64,000 nucleotides of DNA from Myxococcus fulvus (GTDB taxonomy: Bacteria; Myxococcota; Myxococcia; Myxococcales; Myxococcaceae), in the NCBI RefSeq assembly GCF_900111765.1, contig NZ_FOIB01000001.1:248001-312000 (forward strand), read 5' to 3'. Shown one piece after another: positions 1 through 7,845 of this stretch (positions are counted from its first letter, which is position 1; every line of letters begins with the position of its first letter). The notes beneath the pieces were generated by a model. That model was not told the origin of the DNA, searched no databases, and saw only the letters and a list, made by a program, of their open reading frames with translations. A program made the translations under genes and the position numbers.

Positions 1-802
1 GAACCCTGTGCCGCACCTGGACGACTTCGCCTTGCACCGTCTCGCCGCGCGCGGCCGAGAGCGCCACGCTCGCGCTCGACGCGAAGACCGCGGTGAGCTC
101 CACCTCGCCCGACTCGGGCAGCCGAGGCGTGATGTCCAGCGCGGTCTCCGAGCCCGGAGCCGCCTTCACCTCGAACGGTCCCTCCACGCGCGAGCCCTGC
201 TCCGTGCGCACCACCACCGCGACATGCGTGTACGGTGCCCGCACGCCCGCCGCGAACGCGAGTGACGCTCCCGAAGGACACGTGCCCTGTCCGCGCACCT
301 CCCGCAGTTCCGCGTCCGATGGCACGCAGAACAGCCGCAGCACCGCCGTGCCGGGGCCCTCGCCGCGCGACGCCCACTCTCCCGCGTCTTCAGTCACGCC
401 CGTCCACAACACCCCGGCGGACACCATCAACGCGAGCACCCACGCCGTGCCCACGTGCCCGAGCGACGGCATGTCCCACGCCCCGCGCACCCACTCCGCC
501 ACCCGTGCCCAGGGGCCCTTTGCCGCGCCCACGGACACCGAGGACTCACGCCGTTCCTCCAGCGCCCCCAGCACCGCCTGCAAGCCGTGCGTGGACAGCC
601 GCTCCAGCTCACCCGGGGTCGGCTCGGTGACGGTGTCCCGCGCGAACACGCGGCGCAGGTTCATCACCTGCTCATAACGGGCGCCACATCGCTCGCAGCC
701 CCGCGCATGACTCAGCACCCGGCTCCACTGTCGCGGAGGCAGGGTGCCGTCGTTGGCGAGGTGGACGAGCTGTCGGTCCACGTGGTGAGTGAACAAGGCC
801 AT
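1..802 (-). CDS. Membrane anti-sigma factor with zinc-binding motif, 3' end cut off
   Basis: Reading frame open from ATG at 802 to the window edge, so the C-terminus is missing. Residues 32-39 read H-A-R-G-C-E-R-C, the HxxxCxxC signature of zinc-binding anti-sigma (ZAS/zf-HC2) proteins. A hydrophobic stretch at about residues 117-134 (VGTAWVLALMVSAGVLW) is a probable single membrane span, followed by an extracytoplasmic Val/Thr-rich region. Such proteins hold an ECF sigma factor at the membrane until a signal releases it. The start lies 16 bp after the stop of the ECF sigma gene and follows a GAG-rich ribosome-binding region, so the two are probably cotranscribed partners. The role is inferred from motif and context. 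This frame was read directly from the sequence. Confidence 0.8.
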   Translation of the reverse strand, partial: MALFTHHVDRQLVHLANDGTLPPRQWSRVLSHARGCERCGARYEQVMNLRRVFARDTVTEPTPGELERLSTHGLQAVLGALEERRESSVSVGAAKGPWARVAEWVRGAWDMPSLGHVGTAWVLALMVSAGVLWTGVTEDAGEWASRGEGPGTAVLRLFCVPSDAELREVRGQGTCPSGASLAFAAGVRAPYTHVAVVVRTEQGSRVEGPFEVKAAPGSETALDITPRLPESGEVELTAVFASSASVALSAARGETVQGEVVQVRHRV

Positions 803-818
803 GGGCAACTCGCTCTCG

Positions 819-1505
819 TCAGGGCACGAAGAGGGGGAAGAGCAGCGCCACCATCGCGGCCGTGGCCGCGGCGGAAGGCAGCCCATCGGGCGACTGGGCC
901 ACGAGCCAGCCCTCCTCCACGAGGAACGCCGTCATCGCGCGCCGCAGCTTCATCTCGCGCGTCCTCAACTCCTGTCGGGACCACCCCAACAGCAGCGCCG
1001 CGCGCTCCTGGGACAACCCCTGCACGAAGCGCAGGTCCGCCAACCGCCGCGTCCCCTCGTCGAGCCCCGCGAGGAAGCGCCTCACCAGCTCCCGCATCTC
1101 CCCCTCGAGCGCCCGGTCCTCGGGAGAGGGCGACGTGCTCGCCAGCCGCTCCGCCATCGGCGTGTCATCCAGCGCCACCGCCTCGCGCGCGATGCGACCC
1201 GCCGAGCGCAGCACATCCACCGCCGCCTGCTTCGCCACCGCGTTGAGCCACGTCGAATACGGCCGCACGCCGTCGTACGCCAGCCGCGCCTGCTCACGGA
1301 AGGCACGCACGAAGGTCTCCTGGTGCGCGGCCTCCAAATCCAACGGCCCCACGCGTCCCAGTCCCCCGGGCCCGTGGGACACGTACGTGCGCGACAGGAA
1401 CCGCGCCACGTGCGCGGAGTAGGCCCGATAGACGCGCGCGAGCGCCTCCGGTTCCCCTCGACGGAAGGCCTGCAGCAACCGCGGGTCGTCCTTCAACAGC
1501 GACAT
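819..1505 (-). CDS. ECF-type RNA polymerase sigma factor
   Basis: 228 aa. Residues about 10-100 look like sigma-70 region 2 and residues about 145-195 like region 4, with the helix-turn-helix in GLSQERAALLLGWS. The product should direct RNA polymerase to a stress or envelope regulon and be held by the zinc-binding anti-sigma factor encoded 16 bp downstream. It starts 12 bp after the stop of the RCC1-repeat lipoprotein gene, suggesting a three-gene operon. The last ~20 residues are strongly hydrophobic (SAAATAAMVALLFPLFVP), which is unusual for a soluble sigma factor and may be a membrane-contacting tail. Sigma assignment is firm; regulon unknown. Confidence 0.88.
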   Translation of the reverse strand: MSLLKDDPRLLQAFRRGEPEALARVYRAYSAHVARFLSRTYVSHGPGGLGRVGPLDLEAAHQETFVRAFREQARLAYDGVRPYSTWLNAVAKQAAVDVLRSAGRIAREAVALDDTPMAERLASTSPSPEDRALEGEMRELVRRFLAGLDEGTRRLADLRFVQGLSQERAALLLGWSRQELRTREMKLRRAMTAFLVEEGWLVAQSPDGLPSAAATAAMVALLFPLFVP

Positions 1506-1517
1506 GCCGTCCTCCCC

Positions 1518-2738
1518 TCAAGGGGCCTCGAGCCCCTGGACCTCGACGGGCCCGGCGCGCTCCGTCTGCGTCCCGTCACCCAGCTGCCCGGCGGCGTTGG
1601 CGCCCCAGCACTGCACACGCCCGTCCCTCAGCACCGTGCACGTGCTCGTCACACCCGTGCCCAGGTCCATCACCTCGTTCGCCAGGCCCGATACGTCCAC
1701 CGGCGCCGCGCGATGCACCCGCGTCCCGTCGCCGAGTTGCCCGGCCTCGTTCAGGCCCCAGCAGCGCACCCGTCCCTCGGCGCTCAGCGCGCAGGTGAAG
1801 TCCGTGCCCGCGCGCACCTGACGCATGTCCGCCGTCAGCCCCACCGGGCGCACCGGCACCGTGCTGTCGAGCGCGGTGTCATCCCCCAGCGCTCCGGAGG
1901 CATTGAAGCCCCAGCACTCCACCGCCCCGTCGCCCACGCGCGCGCAGGTATGTCCCTTGCCCGCCGTCAGCGCCCTCACGGGCAGGGCCAGGCTCCGCGC
2001 CCGGACGGGAGGCGACTTCAGCCCCACGCCCGCGAGCCCATCACCGAGCGCGCCGTAGGCGTTGTCGCCCCAGCACCACGCCTCGCCCGCCGTGGTGGCC
2101 GCGCAGGTGTGGTACGCGCCCGCCGCCAGCACCGTGAGGTTCGCGGGCAGGCCCCGCACCTCGACGGGCGTGTAGCTCCGCTCGCTCACCTCCGACGAGC
2201 CCAACTGGAGTCGAGAGTTGTCGCCCCAGCACGTCACCTGTCCCCCCGCGTGCAGCGCGCAGGTGTGCGCCTCACCCGAGGCGACCGTCAGCACGTTGGA
2301 GCCCACGCCGCCGACATCCAGGGGCTCCAGCGAGGACGACAGCGAGGCCTGCCCCAGCTGCCCCGACGCGTTGTCCCCCCAGCAGCGCACGGTGCCGCCC
2401 TCCAGCACCGCGCAGGTGTGGTCCGCGCCCGCGGAGACACCGAGCACTCCCGTGGACAGGCCCTTCACCGCCACGGCCGAGGCCCGCAGCGCGCGCGTGC
2501 CGTCTCCCACCAGCCCCGTGCCGCCCCAGCACCGCACGCCGCCGCCCTCCACCAGCGCGCACGCGTGCTGCCGTCCCACCGTCACTTTGGTCGCCACGCC
2601 CCTCGGCTCGGAGTCCGGTTCCGGACACACCTCGGTGTCCTCCAAGCACCCGTCCGTCGGAGCGCTCCGGATGGGGTCCAGGCACGCGCCCGTCAGCGCG
2701 GTGAGGAGCAGCAGGATGGGCGCGACGCGGCGCTTCAT
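1518..2738 (-). CDS. RCC1-repeat lipoprotein
   Basis: 406 aa. The N-terminus is a lipoprotein signal (ILLLLTALTGAC, lipobox Cys at residue 19). The rest is built of about seven RCC1-type repeats, recognisable by recurring H-T-C-A and C-W-G motifs about 50 residues apart, which should fold as a seven-bladed beta-propeller. The regular Cys pairs (TCA...CWG in each blade) suggest a disulfide-stabilised extracytoplasmic form. RCC1-like lipoproteins are numerous in myxobacteria and their functions are mostly unknown. It is the first gene of a probable operon with the sigma/anti-sigma pair, so it could be a sensor or target of that stress system; that is inference. Confidence 0.85.
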   Translation of the reverse strand: MKRRVAPILLLLTALTGACLDPIRSAPTDGCLEDTEVCPEPDSEPRGVATKVTVGRQHACALVEGGGVRCWGGTGLVGDGTRALRASAVAVKGLSTGVLGVSAGADHTCAVLEGGTVRCWGDNASGQLGQASLSSSLEPLDVGGVGSNVLTVASGEAHTCALHAGGQVTCWGDNSRLQLGSSEVSERSYTPVEVRGLPANLTVLAAGAYHTCAATTAGEAWCWGDNAYGALGDGLAGVGLKSPPVRARSLALPVRALTAGKGHTCARVGDGAVECWGFNASGALGDDTALDSTVPVRPVGLTADMRQVRAGTDFTCALSAEGRVRCWGLNEAGQLGDGTRVHRAAPVDVSGLANEVMDLGTGVTSTCTVLRDGRVQCWGANAAGQLGDGTQTERAGPVEVQGLEAP

Positions 2739-2849
2739 GGAGCCTCCCTCCCGACGACAGAACGAACGACTGGCGCCGCGGGCACGAGGCTTGCGCGGCG
2801 CCAGCTTGCTGGCCTGGATGTCTTCGCAGACGGACGGCGGGAAAATGCG

Positions 2850-4316
2850 TTACGGCTCGGGGTGCACGTTGAGGGCGCTCCAGGTCGGGGTGCTGGTGTC
2901 CACCAGCACCAGCCGGAAGGCCGCCTCACTCGGCGTCGAGCGCGACAGCGCGCCCGCGGCCACCGCGAAGACGCCCCGGCCGAGGAAGGCGTTGGTGTCC
3001 AACAGGAACCGCGCCACCGGCGAGCGGTTGGCCGAGCTGGCCGCCGCCACGCCCACCAGCAGCTGGGCGCCGGGCAGCTCCCGACCCTCCACCGAGGTGG
3101 CCAGCCGGTAGGGGATGTCATCGAACGCGGCGCTCGCCGGGACGACGCCGCTCTCCACCGGCGACACGTCCACCACGGGCGCGTCCGGCGAGGCGTGCAC
3201 CACGCGCAGCCGCAGGCTGTCGGTGTCGCGCGTGAAGCCCTCGGTGAAGGCGAGCAGCTCGAAGGTGGAGTCCGCCGGGTCGTCCGCCGCGGGGCTCAGG
3301 AAGCCGGAGGCGAGCACGAGGTAGCGCTCACCGGCGACCAGCGCGGGCGTGGGCCGGCTGGCGGCGGGGGCGCCCGAGGGGCGCGTGCTCCCGGAGGCGT
3401 TGGCGAAGAAGTCCAGGGTGTAGCTGCCCGGCGGCACCTGGATGGGCGCGGACAGCTCGCCGAAGGTCAGGTCATCCACCAGCTCCGCGTTGCCGACGAA
3501 GACGTCCACGGAGGGCGCGTCCGGCGAGGCATGCAGCGCGTAGACGACGGGGTTCTGACGGACCAGTCCGACGCCCGCGGCGAGCAGCCCGAAGCCCGCG
3601 GGGGCATGCGCCTTCTCGGACAGCTTGCCCGTGGCGATGACGAACACCTCGCCGCGCGAGGGCAGGGCGGGCACGGTGAAGGACGTCACCTTCTGGTTGG
3701 CGGTCGTGCGCACGCCCACCTGGAGCGACTGTCCGGAGGGCAGCTCCACGCCCGCGGCCCCCGTGTCCTGGAAGCGCGCCAGGCTGGTGATTTCGGAGCT
3801 GCCGTCGTCACCCACGTCCAGCGCGACGGTGGGCGCGTCCCCGCCCGCGTGGACGATTCGCACGCGCGCACGGCCCTCCGCGGGCGCGCCGAAGCCCTCG
3901 GTGAGGGGCAGCACGCGGAAGCCGCTCGCGCTGTCGGTGGCGGTGAGCAGGCCCGCGGCCACCGCGCTCACGCTCTGGTCCTTCGTCAGCGTCAGCGGAC
4001 CGGTGGAGTAGACGGGCGCGGACGTGGCCGCCGAGCCCGCCGCGCGCACCTGCACGTTGTACGTCCCCGTCGGCACCGTGGCGTAGGACGTGGTGTCGCC
4101 GTAACGCACGTTGGTGAACAGTGGCGTGGAGTTGCCCTCCGCGTAGATGTCCACGGCGGGCGCGTCCGGCGACGCGTGCACGACGCGCAGCTTCGCCTGG
4201 GTGGACGGCGTCGGGTCGGGCGGCGTCTCGTCGTCGTCTCCGCAGCCGACGAGCGCGGACAGCGTGGCGGCCAGCGCCAGGGTGATGCCACGGCGATTCC
4301 AGGCGTTCCTCTTCAT
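2850..4316 (-). CDS. DUF4397-repeat lipoprotein
   Basis: 488 aa. Lipoprotein signal at the N-terminus (LSALVGCGDDDE, Cys at about residue 25) followed by an acidic linker. The body carries four copies of the DUF4397 pattern, each beginning with a variant of 'V-x-A-S-P-D-A-P-x-V-D-V', at roughly residues 44, 150, 260 and 370. DUF4397 proteins are extracytoplasmic beta-rich domains of unknown function, common in Gram-negative bacteria that secrete many proteins. It is 111 bp upstream of the RCC1 gene on the same strand and may be expressed with it or alone. The start ATG at 4316 gives a normal signal peptide (MKRNAWNRRG). Confidence 0.85.
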   Translation of the reverse strand: MKRNAWNRRGITLALAATLSALVGCGDDDETPPDPTPSTQAKLRVVHASPDAPAVDIYAEGNSTPLFTNVRYGDTTSYATVPTGTYNVQVRAAGSAATSAPVYSTGPLTLTKDQSVSAVAAGLLTATDSASGFRVLPLTEGFGAPAEGRARVRIVHAGGDAPTVALDVGDDGSSEITSLARFQDTGAAGVELPSGQSLQVGVRTTANQKVTSFTVPALPSRGEVFVIATGKLSEKAHAPAGFGLLAAGVGLVRQNPVVYALHASPDAPSVDVFVGNAELVDDLTFGELSAPIQVPPGSYTLDFFANASGSTRPSGAPAASRPTPALVAGERYLVLASGFLSPAADDPADSTFELLAFTEGFTRDTDSLRLRVVHASPDAPVVDVSPVESGVVPASAAFDDIPYRLATSVEGRELPGAQLLVGVAAASSANRSPVARFLLDTNAFLGRGVFAVAAGALSRSTPSEAAFRLVLVDTSTPTWSALNVHPEP

Positions 4317-4451
4317 GTGCGCCTCCAGGGAAGCGGCCTTCGGGCTCGGGGGAGCCCAGGCCTGTTCGTTGTTGGAGGGCCCTTACGAAATGAGGCGGTG
4401 AACCTGGTTGATGGGACGTGTCCGCGAAAGCGCTGCTACCGTGCCCGCCCC

Positions 4452-6473
4452 ATGAACCCAGGCCTGATTCCCCTCGTCGTGTCCTTGCTCTGGACCCAGG
4501 CGCCCGCGCCCGCCGCGACCCCCGCCGCCGCGCAGGGCGCCGCCGCGAAACCATCACAGGTGCCCGGAATCGCGCCGCTGCCCGGTCAGCCGAACGTGTG
4601 GGTGAGCAACGTGCCCCCGGTGCCGGACGCGCTGCGTCGCCGGATGGAGCAGTACCTGGAGTCCCGCACCGCGGCGCTCTCGGACGCCAGTGATGACGGC
4701 AAGCAGTTGCTCATCACCACGCGCTTCGCGGACACCAACCAGCTCCACGTGGTGGAGATGCCCATGGGAGCGCGCACGCAAATCACCTTCGCGAAGGAGC
4801 CCATCAACCGGGCTGTCTTCCAGCCGGGCGACGCGAACGTCGTCTATTACCTGCAGGACAAGGGCGGCGGGGAGTTCTTCCAGGTGTTCAAGCTGGACCG
4901 GCGCACGGGGCGCTCGGAGCTCTTGACGGACGGCAAGAGCCGCCACGAGGCGCTGCGCGTCTCCTCGGATGGCCGCTGGCTGGCGTACGCGGGCACGGGC
5001 CGCAACGGCAAGGACACGGACGTGTACGTGGCCTCCACGTCGGAGCCCACGAAGGCGCGCCGCCTCACGGAGCTGGAGGGCACGTACTCACCGCAGGAGT
5101 TCTCCGCGGATGGCTCGAAGCTGCTGGTGCAGCGCTTCCGGGCCGCAGATGACTCGGACCTGTTCGTGGTGGACGTGGCGTCCGGGGAGCGCCGCCAGCT
5201 CACGCCCTCCGAGGGCAAGGGCAGCGTCGACGGCGCCACCTTCACGAAGGACGGCCAGGGCGTCTATCTGGTGACGGACCGCTACAGCGACTTCTCCGAG
5301 CTGTACCTGCTCGACACGCGCACCGCGCCCACGGCCCAGCCGCCCGCGTCGCTGACGAAGTCGGTGCGGTGGAGCGTGACGGACCTGGCGCTGTCCCCGG
5401 ACGGACGCAAGCTGGCGGTGGCCTTCAACGAGGACGGCTACACCACGGTGTCGCTGCTGGACACGCGCACGCGCGCCTTGTCCGCGCTGACGACGCTGCC
5501 CAAGGGCGTGGGCGGCGGGCTGAAGTTCCCGCGCAAGCGCTCGGACGTGCTCGCGCTCTCGCTGGGCAGCGCGCGCAGCCCCATGGACGTGTGGACGGTG
5601 GACTTGAAGTCGCGCAAGCCGACGCGCTGGACGCGCTCGGAGGTGGGCGGCCTGGACACGGAGGCCTTCGTGGAGCCGACGCTCGTGCGCTACCCGTCCA
5701 CCGACGGCGTCCAGGTGCCCGCGCTCCTCTACGTGCCCCGGAACACGGGCGGCAAGAAGGTGCCCGTCGTCGTCAGCTTCCACGGCGGGCCGGAGGGACA
5801 GAGCCGGCCGATGTTCAGCAACTTCACCCAGTTCATCGCCGGCGAGCTGGGCATGGCGGTGCTGGTGCCCAACGTGCGCGGCTCGGACGGGTACGGCAAG
5901 GCGTACCGCGCCATGGATGACGGCGTGAAGCGTGAGCAGAGCCTGAAGGACATCGGCGCGACGCTGGACTTCATCGCCTCGCGGCCGGAGCTGGACGCCA
6001 CGCGCGTGGGTGTCTCGGGTGGCTCGTACGGGGGTTACATGACGCTGGCGTCGGTGGCCTTCTATCCCGACCGCTTCAAGGCCGCGGTGGACGTGGTGGG
6101 CATCTCCTCGCTGCCCAGCTTCCTGCAGAACACGCAGGCGTACCGCAGGGACTTGCGGCGCGCGGAGTACGGCGACGAGCGCATCCCCGAGGTGCGCCGC
6201 GTGCAGGAGCGCATCTCCCCGCTGGGCTCGGTGGACAAGATTCGCGCGGCGCTCTTCGTGCAGCAGGGGGCCAATGACCCGCGCGTGCCGCAGTCGGAGG
6301 CGGAGCAGATTGTCCAGGCCGTGCGTCAGCGCTCGCCGGACGTCTGGTACATGCTGGCCACCGACGAGGGCCACGGCTTCCAGAAGAAGCCCACCCGCGA
6401 CTACGCGCAGATGACGACGATGATGTTCTTCGAGAAGCACCTGGGCCCACCCCAGGCACCCGCGCCGAAGTAG
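4452..6473 (+). CDS. S9 family prolyl oligopeptidase, secreted
   Basis: 673 aa from ATG 4452. The N-terminus looks like a signal peptide followed by an Ala/Pro-rich linker. Residues about 60-410 form a beta-propeller of the TolB/DPP4 type. Residues about 420-670 are an alpha/beta-hydrolase peptidase S9 domain, with nucleophile Ser525 in G-G-S-Y-G-G, Asp609 in GANDPRVP and His641 in DEGHGF. It should cleave small peptides after proline or a related residue in the periplasm or outside. The reading frame is open far upstream (to about 789) because of antisense GC bias; the start chosen is where homology and the signal sequence begin. It is divergent from the DUF4397 gene. Confidence 0.92.
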   Translation: MNPGLIPLVVSLLWTQAPAPAATPAAAQGAAAKPSQVPGIAPLPGQPNVWVSNVPPVPDALRRRMEQYLESRTAALSDASDDGKQLLITTRFADTNQLHVVEMPMGARTQITFAKEPINRAVFQPGDANVVYYLQDKGGGEFFQVFKLDRRTGRSELLTDGKSRHEALRVSSDGRWLAYAGTGRNGKDTDVYVASTSEPTKARRLTELEGTYSPQEFSADGSKLLVQRFRAADDSDLFVVDVASGERRQLTPSEGKGSVDGATFTKDGQGVYLVTDRYSDFSELYLLDTRTAPTAQPPASLTKSVRWSVTDLALSPDGRKLAVAFNEDGYTTVSLLDTRTRALSALTTLPKGVGGGLKFPRKRSDVLALSLGSARSPMDVWTVDLKSRKPTRWTRSEVGGLDTEAFVEPTLVRYPSTDGVQVPALLYVPRNTGGKKVPVVVSFHGGPEGQSRPMFSNFTQFIAGELGMAVLVPNVRGSDGYGKAYRAMDDGVKREQSLKDIGATLDFIASRPELDATRVGVSGGSYGGYMTLASVAFYPDRFKAAVDVVGISSLPSFLQNTQAYRRDLRRAEYGDERIPEVRRVQERISPLGSVDKIRAALFVQQGANDPRVPQSEAEQIVQAVRQRSPDVWYMLATDEGHGFQKKPTRDYAQMTTMMFFEKHLGPPQAPAPK

Positions 6474-6577
6474 GCGCCCCGGACGCAGCGTGTGCCCCCG
6501 GGGATCCCGGTATGTCCCGGGGGGCCGCGCGTTCCAGGGAGGTCGTTCCACGACGTTCCAAGACGAGGAGCCTCCCG

Positions 6578-7126
6578 ATGATGCGTTTTCCGAGCCCGCT
6601 GCGGCGGGGTGTCCTGGCGCTGGCGGTGGTCCTGGGCGGTGGGGTGGCGGTGTCCGCGCCCAAGCAGGACGCCATCAACCTCCGGTTCGGTCTGCGGCAG
6701 GTCAACCTCACCATGCGGGCCGAGGACGTGACGGGCCAGGACTTCCAGGTGAGCCGGAAGGATAGGGGCCTGCGGGGGAGGACCGCCGTGGGCCTGGTGG
6801 ACGTGAAGTTCGAGGACGGCGCGGTGAAGGGCTCACTGGGCCCCGCGCTGGTGAACCTGAAGGTGAAGCGCGACGGCGACACGGTGGAGGCCGAGGGCGG
6901 CTTCGGCGGCCGGCCCGCCACCGTGAAGTTCACCCAGGACTCGTTGGAAATCTACATCCGGGACTGCACACACCGGCTGAGCGCGCGCGAGGCGGGGCGC
7001 TCCTACGCGGGTCAGAGCAACTGCAGCGTGGGTGGCTCCGCGGGGGAGGCGAAGCTCTGGCTGCCAGACGCGTTCCTCGAGGCCAGCCCCGAGGAGAAGG
7101 TGACGCTGCTGCTGCTGGCGGTTTGA
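6578..7126 (+). CDS. Small secreted protein, first of a tandem paralogue pair
   Basis: 182 aa. Signal peptide (LRRGVLALAVVLGGGVAVSAP) followed by a ~150-residue extracytoplasmic domain without a family I recognise. Two Cys residues (in IRDCTHRL and QSNCSVGG) could form a disulfide. GAGGAG at 6565-6570 lies 7 bp before ATG 6578, which decides the start; ATG 6581 is the alternative. It is highly similar to the next gene over its whole length, including the signal peptide and the block DVKFEDGAVKGSLGPA, so the pair arose by tandem duplication. Function unknown. Confidence 0.8.
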   Translation: MMRFPSPLRRGVLALAVVLGGGVAVSAPKQDAINLRFGLRQVNLTMRAEDVTGQDFQVSRKDRGLRGRTAVGLVDVKFEDGAVKGSLGPALVNLKVKRDGDTVEAEGGFGGRPATVKFTQDSLEIYIRDCTHRLSAREAGRSYAGQSNCSVGGSAGEAKLWLPDAFLEASPEEKVTLLLLAV

Positions 7127-7295
7127 GGTTGTCCGCCCCCGGGCATCACGGACCCTCCCGGGGGTGGGGCGAGCAGGCGGCCGACCCGGGCGAGTGTCAG
7201 GCCCCGGATGCGAATCCGGGGAGTTGGGGCTGTCGCGGTATGCGATGGGAAGAAGGACGTTTCAGGGAAGGTATTCCACGACGAGGAGCATTCCG

Positions 7296-7841
7296 ATGAA
7301 GCGCTTTCCGAGCCCGCTACGGCGGGGGGTATTGGCTCTGGCGGTGGTCCTGGGGGCGGGAGTGGCGGTGTCCGCGCCGAAGCAGGACGCCATCAACCTG
7401 CGAATCGCCCGGCAGCAGTACAACCTGGTGATGACGGCCGATGAGGTCACCGGTCAGGACTTCCAGGTGACCCGGACCGGCAAGGGGCTCCGGGGCCGGA
7501 CGTACCTGGGCGTGGTGGACGTGAAGTTCGAGGACGGCGCGGTGAAGGGCTCGCTGGGCCCCGCGGCGGTGAACCTGAAGGTGAAGCGCGACGGCGACAC
7601 GCTGGAGGCCGAGGGCGGCTTCGGCGGTCGGCCCGCCACCGTGAAGCTCACCAAGGACGAGCTGAAGATCTACATCCGGGACTGCACGTACCGGCTGAAG
7701 GCGCGCGAGCCGGGGCGCTCCTACGCGGGCCGCCGCAGCTGCGACTCCGTGACGGTGCCCGAGTCGGAGGTCTGGCTGCCGGATGAGTTCCTCGCGGCCG
7801 GCCCCGAGGAGAAGGCGGCCCTGCTGCTGCTGGCGCTGTGA
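7296..7841 (+). CDS. Small secreted protein, second of a tandem paralogue pair
   Basis: 181 aa. Same architecture as the preceding gene: signal peptide, then a domain containing QDAINLR, VTGQDFQV, DVKFEDGAVKGSLGP and the Cys pair IRDCTYRL / RRSCDSV. GAGGAG at 7283-7288 is again 7 bp before ATG 7296. Substitutions cluster in the middle and at the C-terminus (VPESEVWLPDEFL against GEAKLWLPDAFL), so both copies look maintained. The 3' end is 4 bp from the convergent histidine-kinase gene, leaving no room for a dedicated terminator. Function unknown. Confidence 0.8.
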   Translation: MKRFPSPLRRGVLALAVVLGAGVAVSAPKQDAINLRIARQQYNLVMTADEVTGQDFQVTRTGKGLRGRTYLGVVDVKFEDGAVKGSLGPAAVNLKVKRDGDTLEAEGGFGGRPATVKLTKDELKIYIRDCTYRLKAREPGRSYAGRRSCDSVTVPESEVWLPDEFLAAGPEEKAALLLLAL

Positions 7842-7845
7842 GCCC

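Noticed and set aside
789-4451. Very long plus-strand frame running into the S9 peptidase
   Set aside because: It is antisense to the sigma, RCC1 and DUF4397 genes, Arg/His/Gln-rich and without motifs; only 4452-6473 is coding.
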